A stretch of DNA of 64,000 bases from Tahibacter sp042701255 (GCF_042701255.1 NZ_CP170554.1:3410001-3474000), one strand, 5' to 3'. Shown: positions 51,812 to 61,450, numbered from the stretch's first letter. The notes: generated by a model from the letters alone, not told the origin. Translations and numbers: made by a program.

Positions 51812-53116
51812 TCAGCGCGCCGCCGTCACGCGCCAGATCGTATTGCCGACGTCGTCGGCGACGAGCAGGGCGCCGCGTCCGTCGATCGCGACGCCGACGG
51901 GCCGGCCGCGCGCGCGGCCGCGCTCGTCGAGGAATCGGTCGAGCACGGCCTGTGGCTCTCCGACCGGACGGCCGTCGACGAAACCGACGAAGACGACCTC
52001 GTAGCCGCTGGTCGGCTTGCGGTTCCAGGAACCGTGTTCGCCGATGAACATGCCGTCGGCATAGCGTGCCGGCAGGGCATTGCCGGCCGAATGCACGAGC
52101 CCGAGCGCGGCCACGTGCGCGCCGAGCGCATAGTCGGGAGCAATGGCCTGCGCGGCGAGGTCGGGCCACGGCGACTGCACGCGCGTGTCGACATGCGCGC
52201 CGAAATAGCTGTAGGGCCAGCCGTAGAAGCCGCCGTCGCGCAGCGAGGTCAGGTAGTCCGGCACGAGGTCGTCGCCGAGTTCGTCGCGTTCGTTGACGAC
52301 GGTCCAGAGCCGGCCGGTTTTCGGTTCCCAGGCCAGACCGTTGGGATTGCGCAGGCCGCTCGCGAACACGTGGTAGCGCCGCGTCGACAGATCGACGTCG
52401 AGCACGGCTGCGCGATCGTGTTCCTCGGCGATGCCGTTCTCGGCGACATTGCTGTTGGAGCCGACGGTGACGTAGAGGTGGCGGCCCTGCGCATCGGCGA
52501 TGAGGTTCTTGGTCCAGTGGTGATTGCGCGGGCCGGCCGGCAATGTGACCACGGTTTCTGCGCTGCCGCTCAGCGTGGTGTCGCCGCGACGGTAGGTATA
52601 GCGCAGCACGGCGTCGGTCGCGGCGACGTAGAAATCCTCGCCGACCAGGGCCATGCCGAACGGCGAGTTGATGCCGCTGGCGAATACCGTGCGCAGCTCG
52701 GCGCGGCCGTCGCCGTCGGCATCGCGCAGCAGGGTGATGCGGTTCGCACTGGGCGTACCGGCACCGGCCTTCTTCATCACGCGGCCCTTGAACCAGCCTT
52801 TGATGCCGCCCTTGTCGGCGGGTTTGGGCGGCACGTTGGTCTCGGCGACGAGCACGTCGCCGTTGGGCAGCACGTAGAGCCAGCGCGGATGATCCAGATC
52901 GCGCGCGAACGCGCCGACGGCGAGCCCGTCCGCCGCGCGCGGCGTTTCGTCGGCGGCCCAGCCCACGGCCGGTGCGACCGCTATCGTCGGCACGAGCCGG
53001 TGCCGCGGTGGCGGCAGGTCAGGGGTAGTGCCGGTGGTCTGCGACGGCTGCACCGCGCGATCGCCGCAGGCGGTCGCAAGCAGCAGGATGGACAGCAGGA
53101 CGACGGCGCGGCGCAT
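51812..53116 (-). CDS. PQQ-dependent aldose/sorbosone dehydrogenase-like protein
   Basis: A 434-residue exported beta-propeller related to soluble glucose and sorbosone dehydrogenases. A signal with a possible lipobox (LLATAC) is followed by NHHWTKNLI, GLRNPNGLAWEPKTGRLWTVVNERDELGDDLVPDYL and FIGEHGSWNRKP segments that form the PQQ and calcium pocket in this family. An internal basic insert (GGIKGWFKGRVMKKAG) is unusual. I chose the ATG at 53116 because it gives a proper signal; a longer frame to 53290 would not. Confidence 0.85.
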   Translation of the reverse strand: MRRAVVLLSILLLATACGDRAVQPSQTTGTTPDLPPPRHRLVPTIAVAPAVGWAADETPRAADGLAVGAFARDLDHPRWLYVLPNGDVLVAETNVPPKPADKGGIKGWFKGRVMKKAGAGTPSANRITLLRDADGDGRAELRTVFASGINSPFGMALVGEDFYVAATDAVLRYTYRRGDTTLSGSAETVVTLPAGPRNHHWTKNLIADAQGRHLYVTVGSNSNVAENGIAEEHDRAAVLDVDLSTRRYHVFASGLRNPNGLAWEPKTGRLWTVVNERDELGDDLVPDYLTSLRDGGFYGWPYSYFGAHVDTRVQSPWPDLAAQAIAPDYALGAHVAALGLVHSAGNALPARYADGMFIGEHGSWNRKPTSGYEVVFVGFVDGRPVGEPQAVLDRFLDERGRARGRPVGVAIDGRGALLVADDVGNTIWRVTAAR

Positions 53117-53316
53117 GGCGACCTCGGCGCGGGGCAGGGCTGCTTGCCTGCGATGGCGACGCAAGCGCGATACCAAGGCGGTGAGGCGCGGTCGCGGCGG
53201 CGGTTCGATCGCAACTGCCCGCGGCAACGGTCGTTTGTCGGCGAGGTCTGCCGTGCAGCCCGCGGCGGCGGCAGGCAGTCGGCCCGACACGGCGAGCGTG
53301 TCGTGCAGACGGCAGG

Positions 53317-53976
53317 ATGGCGCGAGCCATGGTTGCGATGACGCTGCAGCGCACCCATCTGTCCGCGATGCGCTCCAGCCACACTCAGTCCGGCCTGTTC
53401 GACGATACGACGACCTGTCTCGTCGACGACGCGCTGGGCCGCATCGACTACCGGGCGGGTTTCCTGTCGGCCGACACGGCAGCCACGGCCTTCGCTGCGC
53501 TGTACCGCGACGTGCCCTGGCAAGGCGAGCGGCGACGCATGTACGAGCGCGAGGTCGACACGCTGCGTCTGCTCGCGAGCTATGCGCTCGACAGCGCGCT
53601 GCCGCTGGTCATTGCCGCGCTCGCGCCGCACGTCGCCGCGCAGGCATCGGCACCGTTCACGCACGTGGGCCTGAATCTGTACCGCGACGAACACGACAGC
53701 GTGGCGCCGCACAACGACCATATCGAGGACTTGCAGCCCGGCCAGCCGATTGCGCTGGTCTCGCTCGGTGCGACGCGCGAAATGGTGATCCGCGCCAAGC
53801 AGCCTCCGCGCCGCGTGCTGCGCCTGGACCTGGACGCCGGCAGCCTGCTGGTCATGAGCTATGCGACCCAGCTGCATTACGACCACGGCATTCCCAAACT
53901 GCGCACGCCGACCGGGCCGCGCATCAGCCTGGCGTTTCGCGTGCGCAGGGCGGCAGTGCAAACGCGGCGCTATTGA
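53317..53976 (+). CDS. AlkB-like 2-oxoglutarate/Fe(II) dioxygenase
   Basis: A 219-residue dioxygenase of the AlkB fold. The iron ligands are the His and Asp in APHNDHIED and the His in LHYDHGIPK; the 2-oxoglutarate arginine is in GPRISLAFR. Family members repair alkylated nucleic acids or act on proteins. The start is uncertain: ATGs at 53317, 53338 and 53368 are all in frame and none has a strong ribosome site. It is divergent from the PQQ-enzyme gene. Confidence 0.85.
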   Translation: MARAMVAMTLQRTHLSAMRSSHTQSGLFDDTTTCLVDDALGRIDYRAGFLSADTAATAFAALYRDVPWQGERRRMYEREVDTLRLLASYALDSALPLVIAALAPHVAAQASAPFTHVGLNLYRDEHDSVAPHNDHIEDLQPGQPIALVSLGATREMVIRAKQPPRRVLRLDLDAGSLLVMSYATQLHYDHGIPKLRTPTGPRISLAFRVRRAAVQTRRY

Positions 53977-54212
53977 GCGCCGGCTTCGTCGAGGCGAGTC
54001 CTGCGCAGGCTGTGCGAATGCCGCTGCAGTAAAGACGCAGTACATGCAGTACCGGCACGGCTGCAATCAGGTTCCGCAGCCTGCGCACCGATGCAGAAAG
54101 CTCGCGGACACGGTGCCGGTCGGCTGTACGAGCGGCTTCCGGTGACGATGACGGGCTGTGCGCGAGGCCGTTTCATGCCATCGTCAACAAACCCGACTAC
54201 GCTGCCCATCGC

Positions 54213-54713
54213 ATGACGAAGCCTGTCCCGACCGCCGCGCCGCGCCGCGTGTTCCGCAACGACACGGCGCTGGGTCTGTGGCTGTTCGTTCTGGTCTGGA
54301 TCGCGATGCTGGCCTGCTTCAGCCATATCGCCTGGCGCGACGGCGGCATCGCGCAGGTCGGCCCCTGGACCTGGCCGCTGCTCGGCGGGTTCTGGCTGGC
54401 CGGTATCGGCATCGCCGCCTGGGCTGCACAGTTTCCGCGGCTGCGCCTGGAATTAAATGCCGACGGCGTGCATCTGCGCGAACGCTTTCCGCTGCGTGTA
54501 TCCGAGGCGCGTTACCGCACGCGCGACCTCGTCGCGCCGCGCGTGGACAACGCGCGCGACGACGACGGCGATGCGCGCTATGACTGCGTGCTCGATCTGC
54601 CCGGACCACGCCGCGTGGTCCTGCTCAGCAGCGCCGACGCGGATACGGCGCGGCGCTGCTGCGAGGAGCTGCTGGACGGCCTGCGGCGCCATTGCCGCGG
54701 CTTCAACGGTTGA
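54213..54713 (+). CDS. Hypothetical two-helix membrane protein
   Basis: A 166-residue protein with two transmembrane helices (about 20-40 and 54-72) and a cytosolic C-terminal half with a PH-like beta pattern (LRLELNADGVHLRERFPL ... RRVVLLSSADADTARR). It resembles small PH-domain-type membrane proteins, but no family can be named. It ends tail-to-tail with the kinase gene, overlapping 11 bases. Confidence 0.6.
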   Translation: MTKPVPTAAPRRVFRNDTALGLWLFVLVWIAMLACFSHIAWRDGGIAQVGPWTWPLLGGFWLAGIGIAAWAAQFPRLRLELNADGVHLRERFPLRVSEARYRTRDLVAPRVDNARDDDGDARYDCVLDLPGPRRVVLLSSADADTARRCCEELLDGLRRHCRGFNG

Positions 54714-57405
54714 GCGGCGGCACTATCGTCGTGCCGTCGGCGTGGTTCCAGCCGAAGTAGGCGCTGAGGCGTCTGGCCTGTACGGTGCTGTCGCCATCGA
54801 CCGGATAGGCGGTTATGCCGTTCAGTACCGACGCGTCCACGTAGGAGTAGGCGCCGGCCAGATCGAAGCGCCGCAGACTGAGTTCGGCGAGATTGATCCG
54901 CACCGCATCGAGCGCAGTGTTGTGCCCGTATACGCTGAACAGCTCCTCGCGAGCCTGCTCCAGTTCGTAGGCGGCCTCGAAGAGTTTTCCTTCGACCAGC
55001 AGATACCCTCCGAGATACCGTCTCAGGATGGCGTGATCGCCCTGGGCTTGATCGGGTACGGATTCCACGGCTCGGCGGAAGAAGAATTCGGCTGATGCGG
55101 GATCATCGAGCTGGCCTTGGTAGCAGAAGGCCAGATTCATGTAAGCCAACCCCAGGAAGCCGTTCTTTTCACCGTATTTTGCGCGGGCGGTTTCGATGGC
55201 GCGGCGAAACATCTGCGCGGCTTCCGGCGCGCGGCCGACCTCCTTGTAGACCGATGCGATGCCACCGAACAGAAACATGAGTATTCGTTCGTTGCTTCCG
55301 TTGCTGCCATAGAATTCACGATATTTTGCCATCGCTTCGTCATAGGTCATGAGTGCAGCCGGATAGTCGCCCACGCGCGCGTAGCTCTGTCCCAACAGGC
55401 GCAGCATCTCGATCTGGATGAGATCGTCGACGCGGTTGGCGGCCCGCCGCTCGGCGATCAGCGCCTGCATTTCGGCGAGTGCCTGGCGAAAATTTCCGCT
55501 GTTGGATACGAGCATCGCGTGTTGATAGCGCACCCAGTCGGTCTGCTCGGGCCGGTGATCGGGCCGCGCTCGCAGCAGCGCCAATGCCGTTTCGGCATAG
55601 TCGATCGCATTGCGTGCCTGGCCCAGTGCAGAAGCGCTGCGTACGCGCAGTTCCCAAAGCTGTTGCAACAGCTCCGTATCGCTGAACCGGTCTGGGTCAG
55701 CGATACGTGCGACGCCCTGGCGGGTGAGTTCCGCGGCGTGGGCATAGTTGTCGCTCAGCACAGCGGCGCCGGCTTCCACGACGTCCTGGCGAACCAGCAG
55801 CTCGAGCGACGGATCACTGATCCTTGCGATCGTTTGGCGTGCGATCCCGGCCTGGCGAGCCGCTTCGTCGCGGCGGGTGAGACGGAAGTACAGCCGCGAC
55901 AAGGTCTGCGCCAGGCGTGCATGCACGCCTGGCTCTAGGGTCGTGCCTTTGTTTTCCAGCGCCGCAGCGGCCTTTTCGATCAGTTCGTCGGCACGCATTT
56001 CGGTTGCGCGGCCGCGGCCGGGATCGGCCGCAGTGAACGCATCAATCAGGAAATCGGCGACATGCTGCGCGTAATCGCGCTGCACCCGCGCCGCCGCCAG
56101 CGCCTCGACGGCACGGTCGCGCTCGGCTTCGGCGCGGAAATACTGCGTTACCGAAACCGCCGTCGTGGCGAGCACGGCCAGGCTCAGCACCGCGGCTACG
56201 GCCGCCGTCGCGCGATGTCGGCGCAGCAGCATGCGCAGTCGGTACCAGCGTTCCGACGCACTCGCGGCAATCGGGCGGAGTTCGAGCACATTGCGCAGTT
56301 CGGCAGCGAGTTCGTCGACCGAGCGATAGCGTTCGGCCGGATCCTTGCGCAGCGCCCTGGCGAGCACGGTATCCAGATCGCCGCGCAGCGCTGCGGCCAG
56401 CGCCGGTGCGCCGGCAAGCTGGCGTCGTGATGCGACGGTACTGTTCGCATCTTCGATTACCGCCGCACTGGCCAGCGGCGGCGGTTCGTGCGCGATACGC
56501 CGGATCATGTTCTCGCGCGAGCTTTCGTCGAGCCGGAATGGCGGCCGCCCGGTCAGCAGTTCGTACAGCAGGCAGCCCAGGCCGTAGACGTCGGTCGAGA
56601 TCGTCGACGGCTTGCCGAGCACCTGTTCGGGCGAGGCCGCGCGCAGCGAGAAGAAGTTGTCGCTGGTCACGTCGCGTGAGTGGACGTCTTCGAGCGACTT
56701 GGCGATGCCGAAGTCGAGCAGGCGCAGCCGGCCGCCGGCATCGACGAGGATGTTGCTCGACTTGAGGTCGCGGTGCAGTACGAGCTGGCGATGCGCATAG
56801 GCCACGGCGTCGCAGACGTCGAGGAACAGCTTCAGCCGTGCGCGCAGGTCGAGTCCGGCCTCGTCGCAGTAGCGCAGCAGCGGTATGCCGTCGACGTATT
56901 CCATCGCGAAATACGGATGACCGTCCGGCAGCTCGCCGGCATCGATGAGCCGGGCGATATGCGGATGATCGAGACCGGCCAGGATCGCGCGTTCGCGCCG
57001 CAGCTGCTCGATCAGCCGCGGCGTGCGAATCGCCAGCGGCACGATCTTCAGCGCGACGCGCTGCACGTTGCCGCCGATCTCGCGTTGCGCCAGATAGACG
57101 CGGCCCATGCCGCCTTCGCCGAGCAGGCGTTCCAGGCGGAACTGGGCGATCGTGGTGCCGTCGCGGTGCAGTGCCTTGTCGTACGCCGCCGACAGCGCCG
57201 CGGCGATCGGCGGCCGTTCCGAATCGCCGGTGCCGCTGCCGGTCATTTCGTCGTGCAGTGCGAGCAGACGCCGCACGGCGGCCGCCACGCTTTCGTCTTC
57301 ACCGGTCAGGCAGGCTTCGCGTGCGGCGTTGCCAAGGGGGCTGACGTCGAGAAACAGCTGGCGCATGCGCTGCCAGCGACGGTCGTCGAGGGTCGTCGAG
57401 TCCAT
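54703..57405 (-). CDS. Ser/Thr protein kinase with TPR sensor domain (PknB-like)
   Basis: A 900-residue membrane kinase. The N-terminal kinase domain has GEGGMGRVYLAQ (glycine loop), the lysine in VALKIV, the catalytic loop HRDLKSSNIL and DFGIAKS. A juxtamembrane region and one transmembrane helix (about 430-450) follow. The C-terminal ~430 residues are alpha-helical TPR-type repeats that may sense a ligand or partner outside the membrane. The opening, DDRRWQRMRQLFLDVSPLG, is typical for this proteobacterial/planctomycete class. The start at 57405 has AAGGA upstream. Ser/Thr targets are unknown. Confidence 0.92.
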   Translation of the reverse strand: MDSTTLDDRRWQRMRQLFLDVSPLGNAAREACLTGEDESVAAAVRRLLALHDEMTGSGTGDSERPPIAAALSAAYDKALHRDGTTIAQFRLERLLGEGGMGRVYLAQREIGGNVQRVALKIVPLAIRTPRLIEQLRRERAILAGLDHPHIARLIDAGELPDGHPYFAMEYVDGIPLLRYCDEAGLDLRARLKLFLDVCDAVAYAHRQLVLHRDLKSSNILVDAGGRLRLLDFGIAKSLEDVHSRDVTSDNFFSLRAASPEQVLGKPSTISTDVYGLGCLLYELLTGRPPFRLDESSRENMIRRIAHEPPPLASAAVIEDANSTVASRRQLAGAPALAAALRGDLDTVLARALRKDPAERYRSVDELAAELRNVLELRPIAASASERWYRLRMLLRRHRATAAVAAVLSLAVLATTAVSVTQYFRAEAERDRAVEALAAARVQRDYAQHVADFLIDAFTAADPGRGRATEMRADELIEKAAAALENKGTTLEPGVHARLAQTLSRLYFRLTRRDEAARQAGIARQTIARISDPSLELLVRQDVVEAGAAVLSDNYAHAAELTRQGVARIADPDRFSDTELLQQLWELRVRSASALGQARNAIDYAETALALLRARPDHRPEQTDWVRYQHAMLVSNSGNFRQALAEMQALIAERRAANRVDDLIQIEMLRLLGQSYARVGDYPAALMTYDEAMAKYREFYGSNGSNERILMFLFGGIASVYKEVGRAPEAAQMFRRAIETARAKYGEKNGFLGLAYMNLAFCYQGQLDDPASAEFFFRRAVESVPDQAQGDHAILRRYLGGYLLVEGKLFEAAYELEQAREELFSVYGHNTALDAVRINLAELSLRRFDLAGAYSYVDASVLNGITAYPVDGDSTVQARRLSAYFGWNHADGTTIVPPLNR

Positions 57406-57860
57406 TGCGCGGATTCCTTTCGGGCAGTGCGACCGGTCCTGTGACCGAACGCCTGCAGGGCGAACGAATGCCTTTTCGGAGGACTTGTGCCTGCTCCGCC
57501 GGTCTTCGATGACCGCGACCTTACGGCGGAGTTCGCTTGGGCATTCTCGGCTCCGTCGGCAGGCGGATGCAAATGCCGGCAAACCGACCTTGATCAGTTC
57601 GGAGCAGTCACGCGGCCGTGCCGCCGTGCGGCACCTTGCGTGCCACGGGATCAACCGGCAATGCGATCGGATTGCCGCGGGCCGTCAAGACGCGGCGCAG
57701 TTTGCCTGCAGGCATGTGTGCCGATCTCGCATCGGAATGCGATCCACGGGCCGCTGCGTAGCGGCGTCAGCGGCAAGAGGCAGCGGCAAGAGGCAGCGGA
57801 GCAGAGCAGGGTTGCAGTGGAGCGTGTCGTGATCCCGCAAACGCTCGAGCGAGGCAGTAT
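57406..57860. promoter_or_regulatory. 455-base intergenic region upstream of the kinase
   Basis: No gene is supported. It must contain the promoter of the Ser/Thr kinase. A perfect 13-base direct duplication (CGGCAAGAGGCAG twice, 57771-57796) and a small hairpin (CCGCT-GCGT-AGCGG, 57751-57764) lie near the distal end, about 65 bases from the stop of the neighbouring gene. Confidence 0.4.
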
Positions 57861-58172
57861 TCAGCGCGCTTCGCGCACCTGGGCCGCGGTGCCGCTGCCG
57901 CCGGCCACGACGCGTTCCTCGCTGGCCTGGACCACTTTGCCGTCGACGATCCAGAGGCTGACGACCTTGTCGGCGAAGCGGTAGGTCCAGATTTCCATCG
58001 CCGGAGACGTGTCGTCGCCATCGATGTGATCCAGTCGCGAGGGCTCGCCCGCTGCTGCGCGGATCGCCGTCGCGCTGTCACCTTTGCCGACGAGGCTGCG
58101 GCCGAGCAGCACGTTCTGGGCCGACGCCGCGAGCGGCAGCAGGGACATCAACAGCAGGGCGAAGCGTTTCAT
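57861..58172 (-). CDS. Small exported protein, DUF2845-like
   Basis: A 103-residue protein with a signal peptide (ending ASAQ) and a short beta domain (MEIWTYRFADKVVSLWIVDGKVVQ) reminiscent of DUF2845 or SmpA-type modules. Its function is unknown. The start at 58172 follows GGAG 8 bases upstream. Confidence 0.7.
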   Translation of the reverse strand: MKRFALLLMSLLPLAASAQNVLLGRSLVGKGDSATAIRAAAGEPSRLDHIDGDDTSPAMEIWTYRFADKVVSLWIVDGKVVQASEERVVAGGSGTAAQVREAR

Positions 58173-58572
58173 GCGTGCATCTCCGAACGACGAGCCGGCC
58201 CGCGGTCGCACCGTGGCGCCGCGGTCCGTTCACTGGATTCCGTACCCCGCGCGGACGGCCGTGTCGGCGGATGTCGCGGCGGTCTTCCGTTGCAGGCCGG
58301 TATCGGCCTTGCAGATCCGGCACAGTGTGGCAGCGGCGTATTGCAGCACCGTTGCGTTCGTCAGGCTGATGCGTGAGCGCCCGATGGAATCGGCGCTGCA
58401 GCGCAGCGAAGGCGATCGCTGCTGTCGCATCTGTGCGGCGCTCGCAGGAAGCGCCGGCAGAGTATTTCGCGTTGACGCGAAGCGCGGATTTTCAACGCCG
58501 GCGAAGCCGGCCGCTGCTGAGCCGGACCGGTGCAATGCCGTGCTGGCGCGTCGGCGCCCGGCTGGCGACGCC
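58173..58572. other. 400-base intergenic region
   Basis: No credible coding sequence. On the minus strand, downstream of the 58573-58986 gene, a CCGGC-TTCG-CCGG hairpin lies near 58496-58510 and may be a weak terminator. The distal part should hold the promoter of the DUF2845-like gene. Confidence 0.35.
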
Positions 58573-58986
58573 TCAGCGCTTGGCTTCGGGCTTGGGCTTG
58601 GTATACGGCACGAAATCGCCCAGGCCGACACTGCCGGTCAGCATCTTCGAGGTCGGGTCGACGAGCTTGACGATGTCGATGTTGCACAGCTGCGACGAAT
58701 GCGTGTCGGTGACGAGCACTGCGTCGTCGTGCAGGAACGCCGCGCCGGCCTTGGGATGGTTCACGTAGAGCGTGCCGCCCAGGGTGTCGTAGATGATCGC
58801 GGTCTTGTCGATGATCTGCGTGGAGCGGATGTCGCGCAGCATGATGCATTTGACCGGCTCGCCGGCACTGCGGCCTTCGATGGCCTTGGCCAGCCGTTCT
58901 TCGGGACTGAGCCGGGCTGCGGCCGCCGCGACGGCGGTCAGGAGCAGCGCGACGGCGAGTGTCGATGTTGCAAGGCGGGATCGCAT
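58573..58986 (-). CDS. Exported protein of unknown function
   Basis: A 137-residue protein with a signal peptide (about 1-25). The mature part has two cysteines (VKCIML, SQLCNID) that could form a disulfide, and a compact beta pattern (IIYDTLGGTLYVNHPKAG). It resembles short secreted proteins found in Lysobacterales, but no family can be named. The start at 58986 is chosen over an upstream ATG at 59160, which would bury the signal. Confidence 0.65.
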   Translation of the reverse strand: MRSRLATSTLAVALLLTAVAAAAARLSPEERLAKAIEGRSAGEPVKCIMLRDIRSTQIIDKTAIIYDTLGGTLYVNHPKAGAAFLHDDAVLVTDTHSSQLCNIDIVKLVDPTSKMLTGSVGLGDFVPYTKPKPEAKR

Positions 58987-59194
58987 GGCAAGGGTCCTCT
59001 CGTGGCGGCGAATACGGTTCGCCGATGACGTAGACGCGGCCGGGACACCGCCCGTCGCAGGCGGCGCCGGCCCGCTAAGCATTGGTTGCGGCGACGCATG
59101 GATCAAGCGCCGGTTGCCGCCGCAAAACCGCGGCGGCATCGGATTCCGTGGCGGCCGCATCCGTCGGAAGCGGCCGCGCCTGCATGAGCACGTC

Positions 59195-59773
59195 TCAGCC
59201 CAGACCGAGCCCGAGGTTGACCTTGAACAGGATCAGCAGGCCGAAGATCGCGAACAGCGCCGCCGCGACGAAGCGCATGGTCGACAGGCGGAAGCGCTGC
59301 GCCAGCTTCTCGCCGATCAGCACGGCCGGCACGTTGGCGGCCATCATGCCGAGGGTCGTACCGAGGGTGACCAGGGCAAGGTTGGCATATTTCGCACCGA
59401 GCGCGACCGTCGCGAGCTGGGTCTTGTCGCCCATCTCGGCCAGGAAGAACAGCACGAGCGTGGTCAGGAACGGGCCGTAGCGGCTGGGCTCGGGTTTGTC
59501 GTCGAGGGTGTCGGGAATCAGCGCCCAGACGGCGAAACCGAGGAAGGCCAGGCCGAGTATCCAGCGCAGCAGGTCCGGGCCGAGGAAATGCGCGACCCAG
59601 CCGCCGACCAGCGCGGCGAACAGGTGATTGAACACGGTTGCGGCGAAGATGCCGGCGATGATGGCCCAGTGCCTGCCGCGGAACCGCGTGGCGAGGACGA
59701 ACGACAACAGCTGGGTCTTGTCTCCGATTTCGGCGATGGCGACCATGCCGAAGGAGGCGATCAGAGCTTCCAC
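59195..59773 (-). CDS. TMEM165/GDT1-family manganese exporter
   Basis: A 192-residue membrane protein with six helices in two inverted repeats, each carrying the family signature ExGDKT (AEIGDKTQ and AEMGDKTQ). GDT1/MneA-type proteins export Mn2+ (and may move Ca2+) in exchange for protons. The start is GTG at 59773, with AGGA 9 bases upstream. An ATG at 59824 lies in the riboswitch expression platform and is not used. A yybP-ykoY riboswitch upstream agrees with a manganese role. Confidence 0.9.
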   Translation of the reverse strand: MEALIASFGMVAIAEIGDKTQLLSFVLATRFRGRHWAIIAGIFAATVFNHLFAALVGGWVAHFLGPDLLRWILGLAFLGFAVWALIPDTLDDKPEPSRYGPFLTTLVLFFLAEMGDKTQLATVALGAKYANLALVTLGTTLGMMAANVPAVLIGEKLAQRFRLSTMRFVAAALFAIFGLLILFKVNLGLGLG

Positions 59774-59786
59774 TTGGAAATATCCT

Positions 59787-59834
59787 GGGGCCGGCGAACA
59801 GGAACCAATGACTCGACCATCCATCGCCGGCCCC
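59787..59834 (-). promoter_or_regulatory. Hairpin next to the ribosome site in the Mn-riboswitch leader
   Basis: A perfect 11-bp stem (GGGGCCGGCGA/TCGCCGGCCCC, 59834-59824 with 59797-59787) with a 26-base loop ends directly at the AGGA ribosome site of the exporter gene. No T-run follows, so it looks like a translational switch or a Rho-linked element rather than an intrinsic terminator. Confidence 0.55.
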
Positions 59835-59837
59835 GGC

Positions 59838-59955
59838 TTTGGATCGTAGAGTCAAAGGTCTCGCCCAGCTACTGCCGCCGACGCCATGGTCCGTGGACCA
59901 AGTCTGTTGACGTCGGCTCCTCCTGTGCGGAGGCGGCTACTCCCCAGTGACGGCG
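59838..59955 (-). ncRNA. yybP-ykoY manganese riboswitch
   Basis: On the minus strand, the leader of the GDT1-type exporter shows the two conserved sequence blocks of this class in the correct order and spacing: GGGGAGTAGCC (59945-59935) and CTGGGCGAGACCTTTG ending at 59853. The riboswitch binds Mn2+ and turns on exporter expression. A short stem CTTTG/CAAAG just after the second block overlaps it and may be the alternative pairing. This is the best-supported RNA element in the window. Confidence 0.88.
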
Positions 59956-60067
59956 CGCAGCCTAGTGATTCATGCCGCGCGATGCAAGCGGCGCAGCGTG
60001 CGACCTTGGTCGCGGCGCGGCGGAGCCTGTGCGCCGGCCGTCGCGTGTGCCTGCACCATCGGAGCGC

Positions 60068-61450
60068 TCAGCGCGGCAGCAGCCGGCGCAGGCGTTCGGT
60101 CAGTGCATCGAACGCCGGGCGCGATTCCGGCGACATCTGCGCGGCATGGGCCACCAGCGTGTCCAGGGTGCTCCGCAGCTTCCAGCGGTCGGAACCTTCC
60201 TCGCCGACGCGCTCGGCCAAGGTCTCGGCCAGCACGAGATTGCCTTCGGCATAGGCCAGGCCGAGCAGGGTGGAGCGCGTCCATTCGTTGTCCAGGCGCA
60301 GCCGCAGCGCACGCTCGCAGGCCAGGCGTGCGACGGCGATCGTGGCGCGTGCGCGCGTTTCGTCGCCGGGCTTGCCGCGCAGGCGATACAGCGGCGGCAG
60401 GTTGCAGCTCGGAAAGTAGTCGTTGAGATCCAGCTGCATGCCGTTCTCGTAGTGCGTGATCGCGCGCTCCAGATAGAACGCGGCCTCTGCCGCGGCGTCG
60501 GTGCCGGCATCGCTGCCGGCGGCGACGGCCTGCGCATGCAGACGCTTATAGCGGCCGCCGAGCAGCCCCTGCCGCTCCGGGCTGTCGCCGTGCAGCGCGA
60601 CGAGCTGCCTGAGCGCGACGATGGCCGCGTGGTGGTCGCCCTGCTTGGATTGCGCGAGCGCGAGCTGTTCGCGCAGATAGCCGAGGTTGCGCAGCGCTTC
60701 GGGCAGCGCCTCGATGTAGGCGACGGTCTGGTCCCAGCGCGAGACCACGTCGCGCAGCAGGCGCACGATCTCCACGGCCACCGACGCGCTGCTGGTTTCG
60801 GCCGCCGGGTTCTCCTGCAGGATCGTTTCGGCCGCCGCCGTGCGCAGCGCTCCGGGCGGCAGATCGGCCACATTTGCAATGCGTGCGCGCAGCGCTTCGA
60901 AGTTCTCCAGGTAGCCGGCGAGTTCGTGGGCGCGTTTGTCGTTGCGCCCGACGTTCGGATACCCCTGGATGGCCTCGCGCAACGGCGTCGTCGCGTGGCG
61001 CCGCTGGGGTATCTGTTCGCACAGGGTCTCGATGATCGCGGTCTCGGTCGTCGCGTCGACGGCTTCGTGCGGGTTGGGGTAGGACAGGTGGCGCACCTGG
61101 GCCAGGTCGAATACGGGGCGGGCCCAGTCGGCGGCGATGAGCACGCAGCCGTCGTGCCAGGCCGCATGGCGCACGCCGACCTCGTAGTAGGCGTTCGCGT
61201 TCGGAATGCTGATGTCGGCGATCACGAGATCGGAGTAGTACAGCCGTTCCAGCATCTCGTTGATGATCAGCGCGCCGACGTCCTGATCGGCACGCACGGC
61301 GCGATAGCCGAGCTTCTCCAGCGCCGGCTGCAGCGCCTGCTCCCAGAGCAGATCGAAGTTCACGCGTGCCGGTGCCGGCGGCGCGGCGCCGGTCTCGCGC
61401 AGGCCGAACGGCATGACCACGAAGCAGATCGGGCGGAAAGGCGCGGCCAT
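60068..61450 (-). CDS. TIR/deoxyribosyltransferase-like protein with TPR-rich C-terminus
   Basis: A 460-residue protein. The N-terminal ~130 residues have a Rossmann-like fold seen in nucleoside deoxyribosyltransferases and TIR-related NAD-cleaving domains: CFVVMPFG at the start, then LVIADISIPNANAYYEVGVRHA with the candidate catalytic E90. The rest is helical and TPR-like (YLREQLALAQSKQGDHHAA ...), similar to the DUF4071/MAP3K-TRAFs-binding class. Related proteins occur in predicted immune and signalling systems. It is a single gene upstream of the manganese exporter leader, so no partner is evident. Confidence 0.75.
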   Translation of the reverse strand: MAAPFRPICFVVMPFGLRETGAAPPAPARVNFDLLWEQALQPALEKLGYRAVRADQDVGALIINEMLERLYYSDLVIADISIPNANAYYEVGVRHAAWHDGCVLIAADWARPVFDLAQVRHLSYPNPHEAVDATTETAIIETLCEQIPQRRHATTPLREAIQGYPNVGRNDKRAHELAGYLENFEALRARIANVADLPPGALRTAAAETILQENPAAETSSASVAVEIVRLLRDVVSRWDQTVAYIEALPEALRNLGYLREQLALAQSKQGDHHAAIVALRQLVALHGDSPERQGLLGGRYKRLHAQAVAAGSDAGTDAAAEAAFYLERAITHYENGMQLDLNDYFPSCNLPPLYRLRGKPGDETRARATIAVARLACERALRLRLDNEWTRSTLLGLAYAEGNLVLAETLAERVGEEGSDRWKLRSTLDTLVAHAAQMSPESRPAFDALTERLRRLLPR

